From contig CADAER010000009.1 of assembly GCA_902787025.1 (NCBI GenBank), positions 1 to 37,936 of the forward strand: DNA of 37,936 bases, read 5' to 3'. Shown here piece by piece: positions 1-7,442 of the stretch (position 1 is its first letter; each line of letters begins with the position of its first letter). This DNA is from Oscillospiraceae bacterium. Its GTDB lineage: Bacteria > Bacillota > Clostridia > Oscillospirales > Acutalibacteraceae. The position numbers were made by a program, and so were the translations under genes. The notes beneath the pieces were generated by a model, which did no database searches, was not told the origin of the DNA, and saw only the letters and a list, made by a program, of their open reading frames with translations.

Positions 1-479
1 TATTGAGCACCCGCTTCCTTCGCCGCCGAAACAATTTCCTTCGCCGCCGCTCTCCAGTCGCAGGCAATGACAAAGTCAGCCGCCGTCGATACAGTGTCAA
101 GGTCATCTTCTGGCTCAATCGCCGCGATTATCAGGTCGGGATTGACGGCTTTCGCCTTCGGTATGGCAAGCGAAGAGAACCGCAAAGCCCTTGCGAAGAT
201 TATCGCTCCCACTTCCGGGTCGGCGGCAAGCTCCTGAGCCACTGTGACAATTTCGGGATCTCCGGGGTGAAGAACACGCGAATCCGGCAGCTCAATATGA
301 ATTACCGCATCGGGGTATTGCGCTTCAAGCGCTTTCGCCGCCGCGTAATCTTCGGGATACTCATCCTTCGGAGCGGTGAGTATCACTGTCTTTTTATCCG
401 TTTTAATCTCTTTTCCGCAGGCGCATAAGCCGAAAACAAGGCATATGGCGAGCAGAAACGCAATTACTTTTCTGAACAT
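1..479 (-). CDS. DUF3798-family lipoprotein, N-terminal part only
   Basis: The gene starts with ATG at 479 behind GGAG and runs off the left edge, so only about 159 residues are visible. Residues 1-20 form a lipoprotein signal peptide ending in a lipobox (LCAC, Cys about 20), so the protein is probably tethered outside the membrane. The body alternates VILTAPKDEYPEDYAAAKAL, ELPDSRVLHPGDPEIV and a stretch around LAADPEVGAIIFARAL. This matches my recollection of DUF3798, a clostridial family with a periplasmic-binding-protein-like fold and unknown ligand. It begins 9 bp after the GH2 stop and is the third gene of that operon, which hints at a carbohydrate-related ligand; that is inference. The family call rests on sequence resemblance only. 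Confidence 0.75.
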   Translation of the reverse strand, partial: MFRKVIAFLLAICLVFGLCACGKEIKTDKKTVILTAPKDEYPEDYAAAKALEAQYPDAVIHIELPDSRVLHPGDPEIVTVAQELAADPEVGAIIFARALRFSSLAIPKAKAVNPDLIIAAIEPEDDLDTVSTAADFVIACDWRAAAKEIVSAAKEAGAQ

Positions 480-488
480 AAAATCTCC

Positions 489-2246
489 TTACGGAAGAAT
501 CATTTCCGAGTTGATTTTCTTGATGATATCGGCATCCATTTTGAGAATCTCACGGTCATAGGTGTATATGCCGTTTACCTCAAACTCAACATCACTTACC
601 TGTGTGTAAACGGTTGCCGAAAGTCCTTTTTCAATAAGCGGAATAATCTGGTCCTCGTGCAGTCTTCTGTAGCCTTGAGACAGAGAAACCTTGCTCCTGA
701 ATTTGACATAGCCGAAGCTTCTCTGAAGGTTCCAGACATGACCTTCGATTGTTCTGCTGTATCCGCCGTATTCGCTCAACACAAACGGTCTTCCGGCCTG
801 TCTGCGCTTCGTGGGCATATGAACGGGGAATATGTATTTGTGAACGCTCTTGAAGTCGGGACCGCCCTGATCGTGCCAGCCGCTCGCGTGGTCGATGACA
901 CGGCTCGGATCATAGGCCTTGACCTTTTCACCGATTTCCCTGGCGTCAAACTGCCCCCAGCCTTCGTTGAACGGAACCCAGCAGCCTATACAGGTGTAAT
1001 TGTAAAGGCTGTCAATAACCTCAAACAGTTCCTCTTTGAACTGTTCGCGCCATTCGGGCAGATCGCGGTTGAACATTTTGTATTGATTGTCCTTTACGTG
1101 AACATTGATGTTCGGCAGACCGCCAGCGTAAATGGGATTGAGCGCCTTGCCGCCGCTTATCATATCCTGCCAGACTATCATTCCCAGACGGTCGCAGTGG
1201 TAATACCAGCGCGCGGGTTCGGTCTTTATATGCTTGCGGAGCATATTGAAGCCGAGTTTTTTCATTTCTTCAATGTCAAATATCATAGCCTCGTCGCAGG
1301 GAGCGGTCAGACCGCCGTCGGGCCAGTAGCCCTGGTCAAGCAAACCTCTCTGAAAATACGGGGCGTTATTGAGCATAAGACGCGGAATACCTGCCATATC
1401 CTTGCCGATGCCGAACTTACGCATACCGAAATAGCTCTTTACTGTGTCGGTCGCGCCGCCGTCTTCAAGGGATATCTCAAGGTCATAAAGGAAAGGATCC
1501 TCGGGACTCCACAGACGAAGATCGCTTACGGGAATTTCACACTCTTCGCTTATCTCACCGCTGAAAATCTCCTTGCCTTCCTTAAGAACCTTCGCTGTCA
1601 GCCTTCCGCCTTCAGAACTCTTGTTAATCTTGAGAGCGAGAACGCTTTTATCAATGTCGGGCGTCAGTCTGATTTTTTCTATGTAATTTGATGCAACGGG
1701 TTCAATCCAGACGGGCTGCCAGATTCCCGATGTCGATGTATACCAGAAGCCCTTTGATTTATGAACCTGCTTGCCTCTCTGCTGCCAGCCCGAATCCGTC
1801 GGGTCGTAAACCCTGACAATAAGTTCGTTTTCACCGTCGTTGAGACAGTCGGTAATATCAAAGGTGAACGGGCAGTAACCGCCGGTATGACCGCCGACAT
1901 TAACATTGTTTACATAAACCTCGCACTGCCAGTCAACCGCCTCAAAATGAAGAAGAATACGCCTGCCTTTGAATGATTCAGGCAGAGTGAACCCTCTGCG
2001 ATACCACAGACGCTCGTCGGGCATAAGCGTATGTCCCACGCCCGAAAGCAGGCTTTCTATCGCGAAGGGAACGGTTATTCTTCCGTCAAAGTTTTTCGGT
2101 CTTTCATTTGTGTCGGGAGTTATGGCGTAATCATACTCGCCGTTTAAGCAAAGCCATTCGTCCCTTGCCATCTGAGGCCTCGGGTATTCGTTTCTCGGGC
2201 AGGCGGAGTCAACCGAATCCGTCCATCTTGTTTTCAGAACTGTCAT
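489..2246 (-). CDS. Glycoside hydrolase family 2 protein (beta-galactosidase/beta-glucuronidase type)
   Basis: 585 residues with GH2 layout: jelly-roll sugar-binding domain (about 25-185, LWYRRGFTLP, VYVNNVNVGGHTGGYCPF), Ig-like domain (about 190-275) and TIM barrel (about 280-585). The acid/base is Glu428 in VPFNEGWGQFD and the likely nucleophile is Glu492 in VLSEYGGYS. GH2 enzymes are retaining exo-glycosidases acting on beta-galactosides, glucuronides or mannosides; the substrate cannot be fixed from sequence. There is no signal peptide, so it should be cytoplasmic. I chose ATG 2246 because AGGGAG lies 7-8 bases upstream; an in-frame TTG at 2267 would overlap the preceding gene. It sits between two lipoprotein genes in one operon. 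Catalytic residues are intact. Confidence 0.93.
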   Translation of the reverse strand: MTVLKTRWTDSVDSACPRNEYPRPQMARDEWLCLNGEYDYAITPDTNERPKNFDGRITVPFAIESLLSGVGHTLMPDERLWYRRGFTLPESFKGRRILLHFEAVDWQCEVYVNNVNVGGHTGGYCPFTFDITDCLNDGENELIVRVYDPTDSGWQQRGKQVHKSKGFWYTSTSGIWQPVWIEPVASNYIEKIRLTPDIDKSVLALKINKSSEGGRLTAKVLKEGKEIFSGEISEECEIPVSDLRLWSPEDPFLYDLEISLEDGGATDTVKSYFGMRKFGIGKDMAGIPRLMLNNAPYFQRGLLDQGYWPDGGLTAPCDEAMIFDIEEMKKLGFNMLRKHIKTEPARWYYHCDRLGMIVWQDMISGGKALNPIYAGGLPNINVHVKDNQYKMFNRDLPEWREQFKEELFEVIDSLYNYTCIGCWVPFNEGWGQFDAREIGEKVKAYDPSRVIDHASGWHDQGGPDFKSVHKYIFPVHMPTKRRQAGRPFVLSEYGGYSRTIEGHVWNLQRSFGYVKFRSKVSLSQGYRRLHEDQIIPLIEKGLSATVYTQVSDVEFEVNGIYTYDREILKMDADIIKKINSEMILP

Positions 2247-2263
2247 AGTCTTTCTCCCTTCGC

Positions 2264-2830
2264 TCAATAATACATATCTTCAAGCAGCCAGGTGCCGTTT
2301 TCCTGAACCGCTTTGCAGTCAAATGTCTTTTCTTTTTGTTTTCCGTCGGGTGAAACTTTAACGACCGTCACGGTAAACGAACAGTTTTCATCATCCTTCG
2401 CGGTAACATCAATTTTCATATCGCTCAGATCAAAAGATGTGCCTTCATCCTTCGCGTTTTTCTTTGAATAAAGAGCGCCGTCTTTTTCATAATAACCGCA
2501 TTTTTTGATGAGCTCTTCCGCTTTTTCTTCTGTGTAAACAGAACCGAAAGCAGCAAGCAGGGAGTCATAGGAAGAATAATCAAGATCCGCGCTTCCGGAA
2601 CCCGTAACCCTGCCGTCTTTATCCGTTTTAAGTCTTCCGTAAACAGCCGTATTTTCAACAATATTGAAATTTCCGACCATAAGCGTTGAAAGAAGAGTCC
2701 TGAACCCCTCGCCTACATACAGTTCAGGCGGAGCGCCGGGGACGGTGGTCGTTTCTTCCGTGTTCTTTGCGCAGGCGGCAAAAGAGAAAATCATAAGCGC
2801 CGCGAGGAAAAGCGAAAATAACCGTTTCAT
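2264..2830 (-). CDS. Small lipoprotein of unknown function
   Basis: 188 residues. The N-terminus MKRLFSLFLAALMIFSFAACAK is a textbook lipoprotein signal with lipobox FAAC. The rest is a mixed alpha/beta region containing a helix around TEEKAEELIKKCGYYEKD and a C-terminal beta-rich part ending NGTWLLEDMYY, reminiscent of small NTF2-like or inhibitor-type extracellular domains, but I do not recognise the family. I prefer ATG 2830 to the upstream ATG at 2851 because GGTGATG precedes it and the signal peptide then starts normally. It is the first gene of the operon from the promoter at 2863-2891, with GH2 17 bp downstream. A role in substrate capture or in supporting the hydrolase is only a guess. 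Confidence 0.8.
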   Translation of the reverse strand: MKRLFSLFLAALMIFSFAACAKNTEETTTVPGAPPELYVGEGFRTLLSTLMVGNFNIVENTAVYGRLKTDKDGRVTGSGSADLDYSSYDSLLAAFGSVYTEEKAEELIKKCGYYEKDGALYSKKNAKDEGTSFDLSDMKIDVTAKDDENCSFTVTVVKVSPDGKQKEKTFDCKAVQENGTWLLEDMYY

Positions 2831-2862
2831 AATCATCACCACTGTTTTCATATATCTTTCTA

Positions 2863-2891
2863 ATTATAGAATAATACATAAAAATAGTCAA
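2863..2891 (-). promoter_or_regulatory. Sigma-70-type promoter of the lipoprotein-GH2-DUF3798 operon
   Basis: Reading the minus strand, TTGACT (2886-2891) is followed after 17 bases by TATAAT (2863-2868), about 30 bases upstream of the lipoprotein start. Confidence 0.8.
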
Positions 2892-2980
2892 TTGCAATAT
2901 ACAGCATACACGGACTTTTTTAACCTGCAAAAAAATACCAGGCGAAATATATCCGCGCCGGCAGTTATTATAAGTTGTAA

Positions 2981-3163
2981 TTATGCGATTAATGAGAAAA
3001 TATCGCCTATGCTCTGCGCAAATGATGACGCCTGAACCGTCTCCGCGGACATCGAAGCGAAAAAATCCACGACGGCTTTCCCTGCTTCATACACAAGATA
3101 GCCCGGTGTCATAATCATATCAAGAAAGAAACTGAGCATAAAGAAAGGCAGCAGCAATCCCAT
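2981..3163 (-). CDS. 60-residue hydrophobic peptide, unknown
   Basis: A short reading frame starting at ATG 3163 directly behind GGAGAGGAGGA, one of the best ribosome sites in the window, with a promoter at 3216-3244. The frame can be extended upstream to 3250, but the ribosome site favours the short form. The product begins MGLLLPFFMLSFFLDMIMT, a likely membrane helix, and ends with an amphipathic segment (VVDFFASMSAET, then SIGDIFSLIA). It has no recognisable domain. It could be a membrane peptide or a short exported peptide. It has its own transcription unit between two divergent genes, with a direct-repeat operator candidate upstream at 3254-3270. Confidence 0.6.
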   Translation of the reverse strand: MGLLLPFFMLSFFLDMIMTPGYLVYEAGKAVVDFFASMSAETVQASSFAQSIGDIFSLIA

Positions 3164-3215
3164 TTTCAATCCTCCTCTCCGTATTGTTTTTATTGTTTTC
3201 CTTAACTGCGGTTTC

Positions 3216-3244
3216 ATTATATTTTTTCCGTTGTTAAGATTCAA
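3216..3244 (-). promoter_or_regulatory. Promoter of the small hydrophobic peptide gene
   Basis: On the minus strand TTGAAT (3239-3244), 17-base spacer, TATAAT (3216-3221). The -35 is imperfect, and a pair of 11-bp-spaced repeats lies about 9 bases upstream of it at 3254-3270. Confidence 0.65.
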
Positions 3245-3253
3245 CCGCACAAA

Positions 3254-3270
3254 GCATTAAGATTGCATTA
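3254..3270. promoter_or_regulatory. Direct-repeat regulator site candidate (CATTAA-5-CATTAA)
   Basis: The 17 bases CATTAAGATTGCATTAA contain CATTAA twice, 11 bp apart. The identical 17-mer occurs upstream of the gene at 28074. Direct repeats one helical turn apart are typical of OmpR/PhoB-class response-regulator sites. It could serve the minus-strand peptide gene or the plus-strand promoter at 3310. Confidence 0.45.
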
Positions 3271-3309
3271 AAAACAGAATTGTTCCGGCAGAAACGGCGG
3301 TAAAGTTTA

Positions 3310-3338
3310 TTGACACTGCCGCGCTGTTAAACTATAAT
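3310..3338 (+). promoter_or_regulatory. Consensus promoter of the isomerase-PHP operon
   Basis: TTGACA (3310-3315), 17-base spacer, TATAAT (3333-3338): a perfect sigma-70-type promoter 25 bases before the start codon. Confidence 0.88.
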
Positions 3339-3363
3339 ATGAACAGAAAAAGGGGGCTTGATT

Positions 3364-4218
3364 ATGTATAGAAACATCTTTTGTCTCGGTGTCAGCACGC
3401 AGTTTGACCTGCCATTTGACGAGCAAATAAGGCTTATGCAGCAAAGCGGGTTTGACGCCTTTTTCACCCCCTGGGACTACAATTTCAGAATGGATGATTA
3501 TGTCGCCCTCGCGGAAGAGACGGGTATGCTTTATCAGTCCGTTCACGCTCCCTTCGGCAAGGTTGCCGATATGTGGCACGGCAGCCCTCAGCAGCAGGAG
3601 GAAGCCGTTGATGAATTGATCGCCTGTGTGCGCGACTGCGCGAAGCACGGCGTGAATATAATGGTTTCCCATGTTTTCATCGGCTTTGACAGGGAATATA
3701 TCCCGAACGAGCAGGGGCTCGAAAATTTCGCGAAGGTCATCGATGAAGCGGAGGAACTCGGCGTAAAAATCGCGTTCGAGAATACCGAAGGTCTTGAATA
3801 TCTCGATGCCGTTATGACCGCGTTCGCGCACAGCAAAAGCGCAAAGTTCTGCCTGGATACAGGTCACGAAATGTGCTACAACCATCCGCACAATCTCATT
3901 GAACGTTACGGCGACAGACTTGTGGCAACTCACATAAACGACAATCTCGGCATCCGCTCAAGGCGCGGCGAAATCACTTATCTTGATGATCTGCACCTGC
4001 TCCCGTTTGACGGTATAAGGAACTGGGATGAAACCGCGCGCGAGTTCGACGAGTGCGGCTACAAAGGAATCCTCACATTTGAACTCAACCGCATCTCAAA
4101 ACCGGGCAGGCACGAAAACGATGTTTACGGCAGAATGGAAATAGAAGAGTTCTTTGCCGAGGCATATAAAAGGGCTTGCCGTTTCGCGGCAAAGCGCAAG
4201 GCAGGTAATTACAGATGA
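3364..4218 (+). CDS. Sugar phosphate isomerase/epimerase-like TIM-barrel protein
   Basis: 284 residues of the AP-endonuclease-2/xylose-isomerase-like TIM-barrel family. Metal-ligand-type motifs are visible in order: SVHAPFG, an IAFENTEG strand (Glu), FCLDTGHEM (Asp/His), ATHINDN (His) and a late LTFELN strand (Glu). Such enzymes isomerise or epimerise keto-sugars or cyclitols, usually with a divalent metal; the substrate is not predictable. I chose ATG 3364, 7 bases after AGGGGG; an in-frame TTG two codons earlier is less well placed. The stop overlaps the start of the PHP gene by four bases (ATGA), implying translational coupling and linked function. Cytoplasmic. Confidence 0.85.
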   Translation: MYRNIFCLGVSTQFDLPFDEQIRLMQQSGFDAFFTPWDYNFRMDDYVALAEETGMLYQSVHAPFGKVADMWHGSPQQQEEAVDELIACVRDCAKHGVNIMVSHVFIGFDREYIPNEQGLENFAKVIDEAEELGVKIAFENTEGLEYLDAVMTAFAHSKSAKFCLDTGHEMCYNHPHNLIERYGDRLVATHINDNLGIRSRRGEITYLDDLHLLPFDGIRNWDETAREFDECGYKGILTFELNRISKPGRHENDVYGRMEIEEFFAEAYKRACRFAAKRKAGNYR

Positions 4219-4988
4219 TTGCAAACTATCACACACATACATTCCGCTGCCACCACGCGAGCGGCACGGAGCGGGAATATATAGAAAGAGCCATTGAGGG
4301 CGGAATAAAGATTATGGGCTTTTCGGACCATATCGCTTTCCGTTTTCCCGACGGCTATGAGTCCGATTACAGAGTTCGGATGAACGAGGTTGAAGATTAT
4401 TTCAACACACTGAACCGCCTCAGAGACGAATATAAAAACGAGATTGAAATCCATATCGGCTGGGAAATGGAATACTACCCGCTTCATTTTGAGCAGATGC
4501 TTGAAAACGCTGTCTCATGGGGGAGTGAATACCTCATTTTAGGTCAGCATTTCACAGGCAACGAATATCCGCACGGAATATATATCGGTGAGGGAAAAAA
4601 CGGTGAAAAAGAGCTTATCGAATATGTCAACTGCATTCTCGAAGCGATAGACTCGGATAAATTCACATATATCTGCCATCCCGATGTATTTCTATACACG
4701 GGACCTGACGATGTTTACGAAAGAGAAAACCGCCGTCTTTGCAGAGCGGCGGTAAAAGCGGATATCCCGCTTGAAATCAATTTTTTAGGTATAAGAGACC
4801 ACCGTCATTACCCCAATGATAAATTCTGGAAGATAGCGGGCGAAGAGGGTTGCACAGCCGTTTTCGGCTTTGACGCGCATAAAGCTCAAGCCGCGTTCGA
4901 CGGCGGTTCACTCCGCGAAGGGCAGCGCATAGTCAATGAATACGGTCTTGAACTCACTGAAACGGTCAATTTGAAACCGCTTAAATAA
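4215..4988 (+). CDS. PHP-domain phosphatase, histidinol-phosphatase (HisJ/HisK) type
   Basis: 257 residues, close to the usual length of the HisJ family. The PHP metal-site motifs are present: NYHTHT (His6, His8), HH around 13-14, GFSDH (Asp38, His39), Glu in GWEMEYY, ICHPDV, and FGFDAHKA near the C-terminus. The family hydrolyses phosphate esters using two or three metal ions; the founding activity is L-histidinol phosphate to histidinol. No other his genes are nearby, and the gene is coupled to a sugar isomerase, so a sugar or polyol phosphate substrate is equally possible. Cytoplasmic. Family call firm, substrate open. Confidence 0.88.
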   Translation: MIANYHTHTFRCHHASGTEREYIERAIEGGIKIMGFSDHIAFRFPDGYESDYRVRMNEVEDYFNTLNRLRDEYKNEIEIHIGWEMEYYPLHFEQMLENAVSWGSEYLILGQHFTGNEYPHGIYIGEGKNGEKELIEYVNCILEAIDSDKFTYICHPDVFLYTGPDDVYERENRRLCRAAVKADIPLEINFLGIRDHRHYPNDKFWKIAGEEGCTAVFGFDAHKAQAAFDGGSLREGQRIVNEYGLELTETVNLKPLK

Positions 4989-5045
4989 TATCACGCGAAA
5001 ACCGCGGGAATACTTTGTGTATTTCAAGGTTTTGAGACAAAATCA

Positions 5046-5080
5046 GACGGAAAATAAGCCGTCAGGATGCGCGCTGAGAT
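5046..5080 (+). repeat. Dispersed repeat, copy A
   Basis: GACGGAAAATAAGC followed by a similar CAGGA...GCGC...TGA tail is shared with 33523-33556. Both copies are intergenic. In this copy GACGG/CCGTC form a small palindrome around the core. Confidence 0.4.
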
Positions 5081-5100
5081 TTAAGAGAAGTTTCTTATAA

Positions 5101-5179
5101 ACTAAAAAAGAAAGACGATTTTATCACCGGGTTCAATTGCGCTCTTGCCTGCAATAAAAACTACCCGTGAAAAATCGTC
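5101..5179 (-). terminator. Long-stem terminator of the tRNA-Leu transcript
   Basis: Arms 5114-5132 and 5163-5179 (GACGATTTT...CACCGGGT against ACCCGTGAAAAATCGTC) pair over about 17 bp with small bulges, enclosing a second stem ATTGC/GCAAT (5136-5140, 5151-5155). On the minus strand the structure is followed by TTTCTTTTTT (5113-5104). It is unusually long for a simple terminator and could be part of a stable trailer RNA. Confidence 0.6.
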
Positions 5180-5242
5180 GTTCAATTAATCGAACATCCC
5201 TATGAAAGATTATCATCTTTCAAAACGCAAACGGAATGTTCA

Positions 5243-5329
5243 TGGTGCCGGTGACCGGACTTGAACCGGTACACTGTTGCCAGCGAGGGATTTTAAGTCC
5301 CTTGCGTCTGCCAATTCCGCCACACCGGC
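5243..5329 (-). tRNA. tRNA-Leu (anticodon TAA)
   Basis: The minus strand gives an 87-base class II tRNA with encoded CCA: acceptor GCCGGTG/CACCGGC, anticodon stem AGGGA/TCCCT around loop CTTAAAA (anticodon at 5293-5295), a long variable arm, and T-arm CCGG-TTCAAGT-CCGG. It reads UUA (and UUG by wobble). A perfect promoter lies 15 bases upstream. Confidence 0.97.
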
Positions 5330-5343
5330 GCATCCAAAAATTT

Positions 5344-5372
5344 ATTATATAAGAAAAACCCGTTTTTGTCAA
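5344..5372 (-). promoter_or_regulatory. Consensus promoter of tRNA-Leu
   Basis: On the minus strand TTGACA (5367-5372), 17-base spacer, TATAAT (5344-5349), placing transcription start a few bases before the tRNA 5' end. Confidence 0.88.
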
Positions 5373-5426
5373 TAACTATGTAAAGATATTTTACTTTACA
5401 TAAATATATTTAATGAAAGAACAAAT

Positions 5427-6065
5427 ATGACTGTCCTGTATGAAGATGACGCTCTCATCGTCTGCGTAAAACCGGCGGGAGCGCTCAGCGAAAAAAGCGA
5501 AAAACCGAATATGATCTCGATGATTGCTTCGCATACGGGAGCGGAACCTTATCCCGTGCACCGCCTTGACAGAGAAACGGGCGGCGTTATGGTTTACGCA
5601 AAAACGAAGCAGGCTGCGGCAGCGCTCTCGGAACAGATACGGCAGGGGAGTTTTGAAAAACGCTATCTCGCCGTCGCTCAGGGCGTATTTGAAGAGAAAA
5701 GCGGCGAAATGACAGATCTGCTTTTCAGAGACAAACTGAAAAACAAAACTTTCGTCGTTGACCGTGAAAGAGCGGGAGTGAAAACCGCAAAACTCGAATA
5801 CGCCGTTCTTGATGAGAAAAACGGCTTTTCTCTTGCCGAAATTCTTCTCCATACGGGCAGAACTCACCAGATAAGAGCGCAGTTCTCGTCAAGAAAGCAC
5901 CCGCTTTACGGCGACAGGAAATACGGCGGCTGCTCGGGAGACCTCGCTCTCTTTGCTTACAGTCTTGAATTCACTCATCCGCTCAGCGGAGAAAAACTGA
6001 AATTAGAGTATCTTCCCGATTTCTCTATTCCGCCCTGGAATATATTTGAATATAATAAAGATTAA
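5427..6065 (+). CDS. RluA-family RNA pseudouridine synthase
   Basis: 212 residues. The family signature HRLDRETGGVMVYAKT carries the catalytic Asp48; later motifs EKRYLAVAQG and LLHTGRTHQIRAQF also fit. It converts specific uridines in rRNA or tRNA to pseudouridine. It is shorter than RluC/RluD, lacking an N-terminal S4 domain, and resembles the compact RluA/YabO-like class; the target base is unknown. The ribosome site is weak (AAAGAA), and no other start fits better. A terminator follows immediately at 6065-6098. The start lies about 55 bases from the divergent tRNA-Leu promoter and I see no separate clear promoter for it. Confidence 0.93.
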   Translation: MTVLYEDDALIVCVKPAGALSEKSEKPNMISMIASHTGAEPYPVHRLDRETGGVMVYAKTKQAAAALSEQIRQGSFEKRYLAVAQGVFEEKSGEMTDLLFRDKLKNKTFVVDRERAGVKTAKLEYAVLDEKNGFSLAEILLHTGRTHQIRAQFSSRKHPLYGDRKYGGCSGDLALFAYSLEFTHPLSGEKLKLEYLPDFSIPPWNIFEYNKD

Positions 6066-6098
6066 AGGCTTACGGAATCTTCCGCAAGCCTCTTTTTT
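6065..6098 (+). terminator. Terminator of the pseudouridine synthase gene
   Basis: Stem AGGCTTaCGGAA/TTCCGcAAGCCT followed on the plus strand by TCTTTTTT. The U-tract overlaps the murD stop codon on the other strand, so the two convergent genes abut. Confidence 0.85.
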
Positions 6099-7440
6099 AT
6101 AAACCGTTTACGATTCTTTTGAAATGCTCTCCGCGCTCCTCAAAGCAGGTGTATTGGTCAAACGAACTCGTCGTCGGTGAGAGCAGAACAGTGTCTCCGC
6201 TTACCGCGACTTTGTTTGCCTCAGCGACAGCCTCATCGAGAGTTGTAACCACAATACCGTCGTCGCCGACAAGTTCTTTTACAAGTCTCGGCCCGCATAC
6301 GCCGAAACCGATAACCTTTTTCACACAGCCGAGATGCCGCTTGACATCATCCATCGCAAGTCCTTTTTCGAAGCCTCCGAGCAACAGAATAACACCTCTG
6401 TCAAACGATTTGAGAGCGGTTACGGTAGCGTCCGTGTTCGTGCCTTTTGAGTCATTGTAATAATTTATTCCGTTTATTTCGCGCACGAATTCAATTCTGT
6501 GTTCCACGCCTTTGAAAGACGAAACGGCGTCAATGATTGTTTCGTTGTCGATTCCGAGCGCCTTAGCGGCTGTTACGGCAATAATCACATTCTGCAGATT
6601 ATGTCTGCCGACAAGCTTTATGCAGTCAACGGGCAGAACGTTTTCACCGTTTATTACCATAAAACCGTCTTTTATGAAACAGTCCGCGTTTTCGTTTTCA
6701 ATGCTGAAACCGTCCACCCTGCATTTTACCGGGTATTTCTCAACATACTGCGCGAGCACAGCGTCATCCCTGTTGAGAATAAACACATCACCGCCCGCCA
6801 TATTGCGGTAAATCTCGGTTTTCGATTTGTAGTAATTGTCAAGCCCGCCCATAAAATCCACATGGTCGGGAGTAAGATTGATTATCGTCGCGACCTCGGG
6901 GCGGAAGCGGTCAATGTTGATTAACTGAAAATTGCTGATTTCCAGCGCAATATAGTGACCTTCCTCTTCCATGAGGTTGTTTTCAATAACCATTTCGCAA
7001 AGCGGAATGCCTATATTTCCGCAAAGATGAGACCTGCCGGGAAACGCCTTGTTGAGTATTTCATAAACGAGAGATGTCGTTGTTGTCTTTCCGTTTGTGC
7101 CTGTAATCGCAACATAGTGCTGCGGCTTCGAAACAATGAACGCGAGTTCAATTTCGGTTATGATTTTGATTCCGCGCTCGTTGAGTCTTTCAATCATCGG
7201 TGTGCGGAAAGGCACTCCGGGGTTTTTCACAACAAGGTCAAAATCACGCTCAAAAACGCTCATATCCTGGTTGACGATTTCAACACCGAGCGCTTCGAGG
7301 TCGTCCGCTTCCTTTATTTCATTCCTGCTTTTCGATTCCGAAAGCGTTATTTTCGCTCCGAGACGGTCAAGCACCTTGATTGCCGCCATACCGCTTCTTG
7401 CGAGACCTATTACAAGAACTTTTTTATCTTTGAAATCCAT
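6097..7440 (-). CDS. murD: UDP-N-acetylmuramoyl-L-alanine--D-glutamate ligase
   Basis: 447 residues, normal for MurD. It adds D-glutamate to UDP-MurNAc-L-Ala with ATP, the second amino-acid step of peptidoglycan precursor synthesis in the cytoplasm. The N-terminal Rossmann domain starts KVLVIGLARSGMAA, the ATP loop is ITGTNGKTTTTS (114-122), the central domain has NLTPDHVDFM, and the C-terminal domain has YNDSKGTNTDAT and LLSPTTSSFDQ. The start is preceded by AAGGAA and overlaps the region just after the HAD gene stop. It is the last gene of an operon led by a DivIVA-domain gene and is not in a dcw cluster, which is uncommon for murD. Confidence 0.97.
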   Translation of the reverse strand: MDFKDKKVLVIGLARSGMAAIKVLDRLGAKITLSESKSRNEIKEADDLEALGVEIVNQDMSVFERDFDLVVKNPGVPFRTPMIERLNERGIKIITEIELAFIVSKPQHYVAITGTNGKTTTTSLVYEILNKAFPGRSHLCGNIGIPLCEMVIENNLMEEEGHYIALEISNFQLINIDRFRPEVATIINLTPDHVDFMGGLDNYYKSKTEIYRNMAGGDVFILNRDDAVLAQYVEKYPVKCRVDGFSIENENADCFIKDGFMVINGENVLPVDCIKLVGRHNLQNVIIAVTAAKALGIDNETIIDAVSSFKGVEHRIEFVREINGINYYNDSKGTNTDATVTALKSFDRGVILLLGGFEKGLAMDDVKRHLGCVKKVIGFGVCGPRLVKELVGDDGIVVTTLDEAVAEANKVAVSGDTVLLSPTTSSFDQYTCFEERGEHFKRIVNGL

Positions 7441-7442
7441 AA

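Larger units (their letters stand above)
4989..5242. other. Gene-free stretch with repeats and hairpins
   Basis: No convincing reading frame. From left to right it holds a weak hairpin near the PHP stop, copy A of a dispersed repeat (5046-5080), a long inverted repeat with minus-strand U-tract (5101-5179), and a nested hairpin just downstream of tRNA-Leu (GAAAGAT/ATCTTTC inside GAACAT/ATGTTC, about 5201-5242). The minus strand from 5242 to about 5101 is probably the transcribed trailer of the tRNA. Confidence 0.6.

Noticed and set aside
3-428. Plus-strand frame at the left edge, very Arg-rich
   Set aside because: The opposite strand encodes a lipoprotein signal peptide and DUF3798-like sequence with a ribosome site; the plus frame is a shadow.
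657-1691. 344-codon open frame on the plus strand inside the GH2 gene
   Set aside because: It is antisense to a clear GH2 coding region with intact catalytic motifs; it has no ribosome site and no domain.
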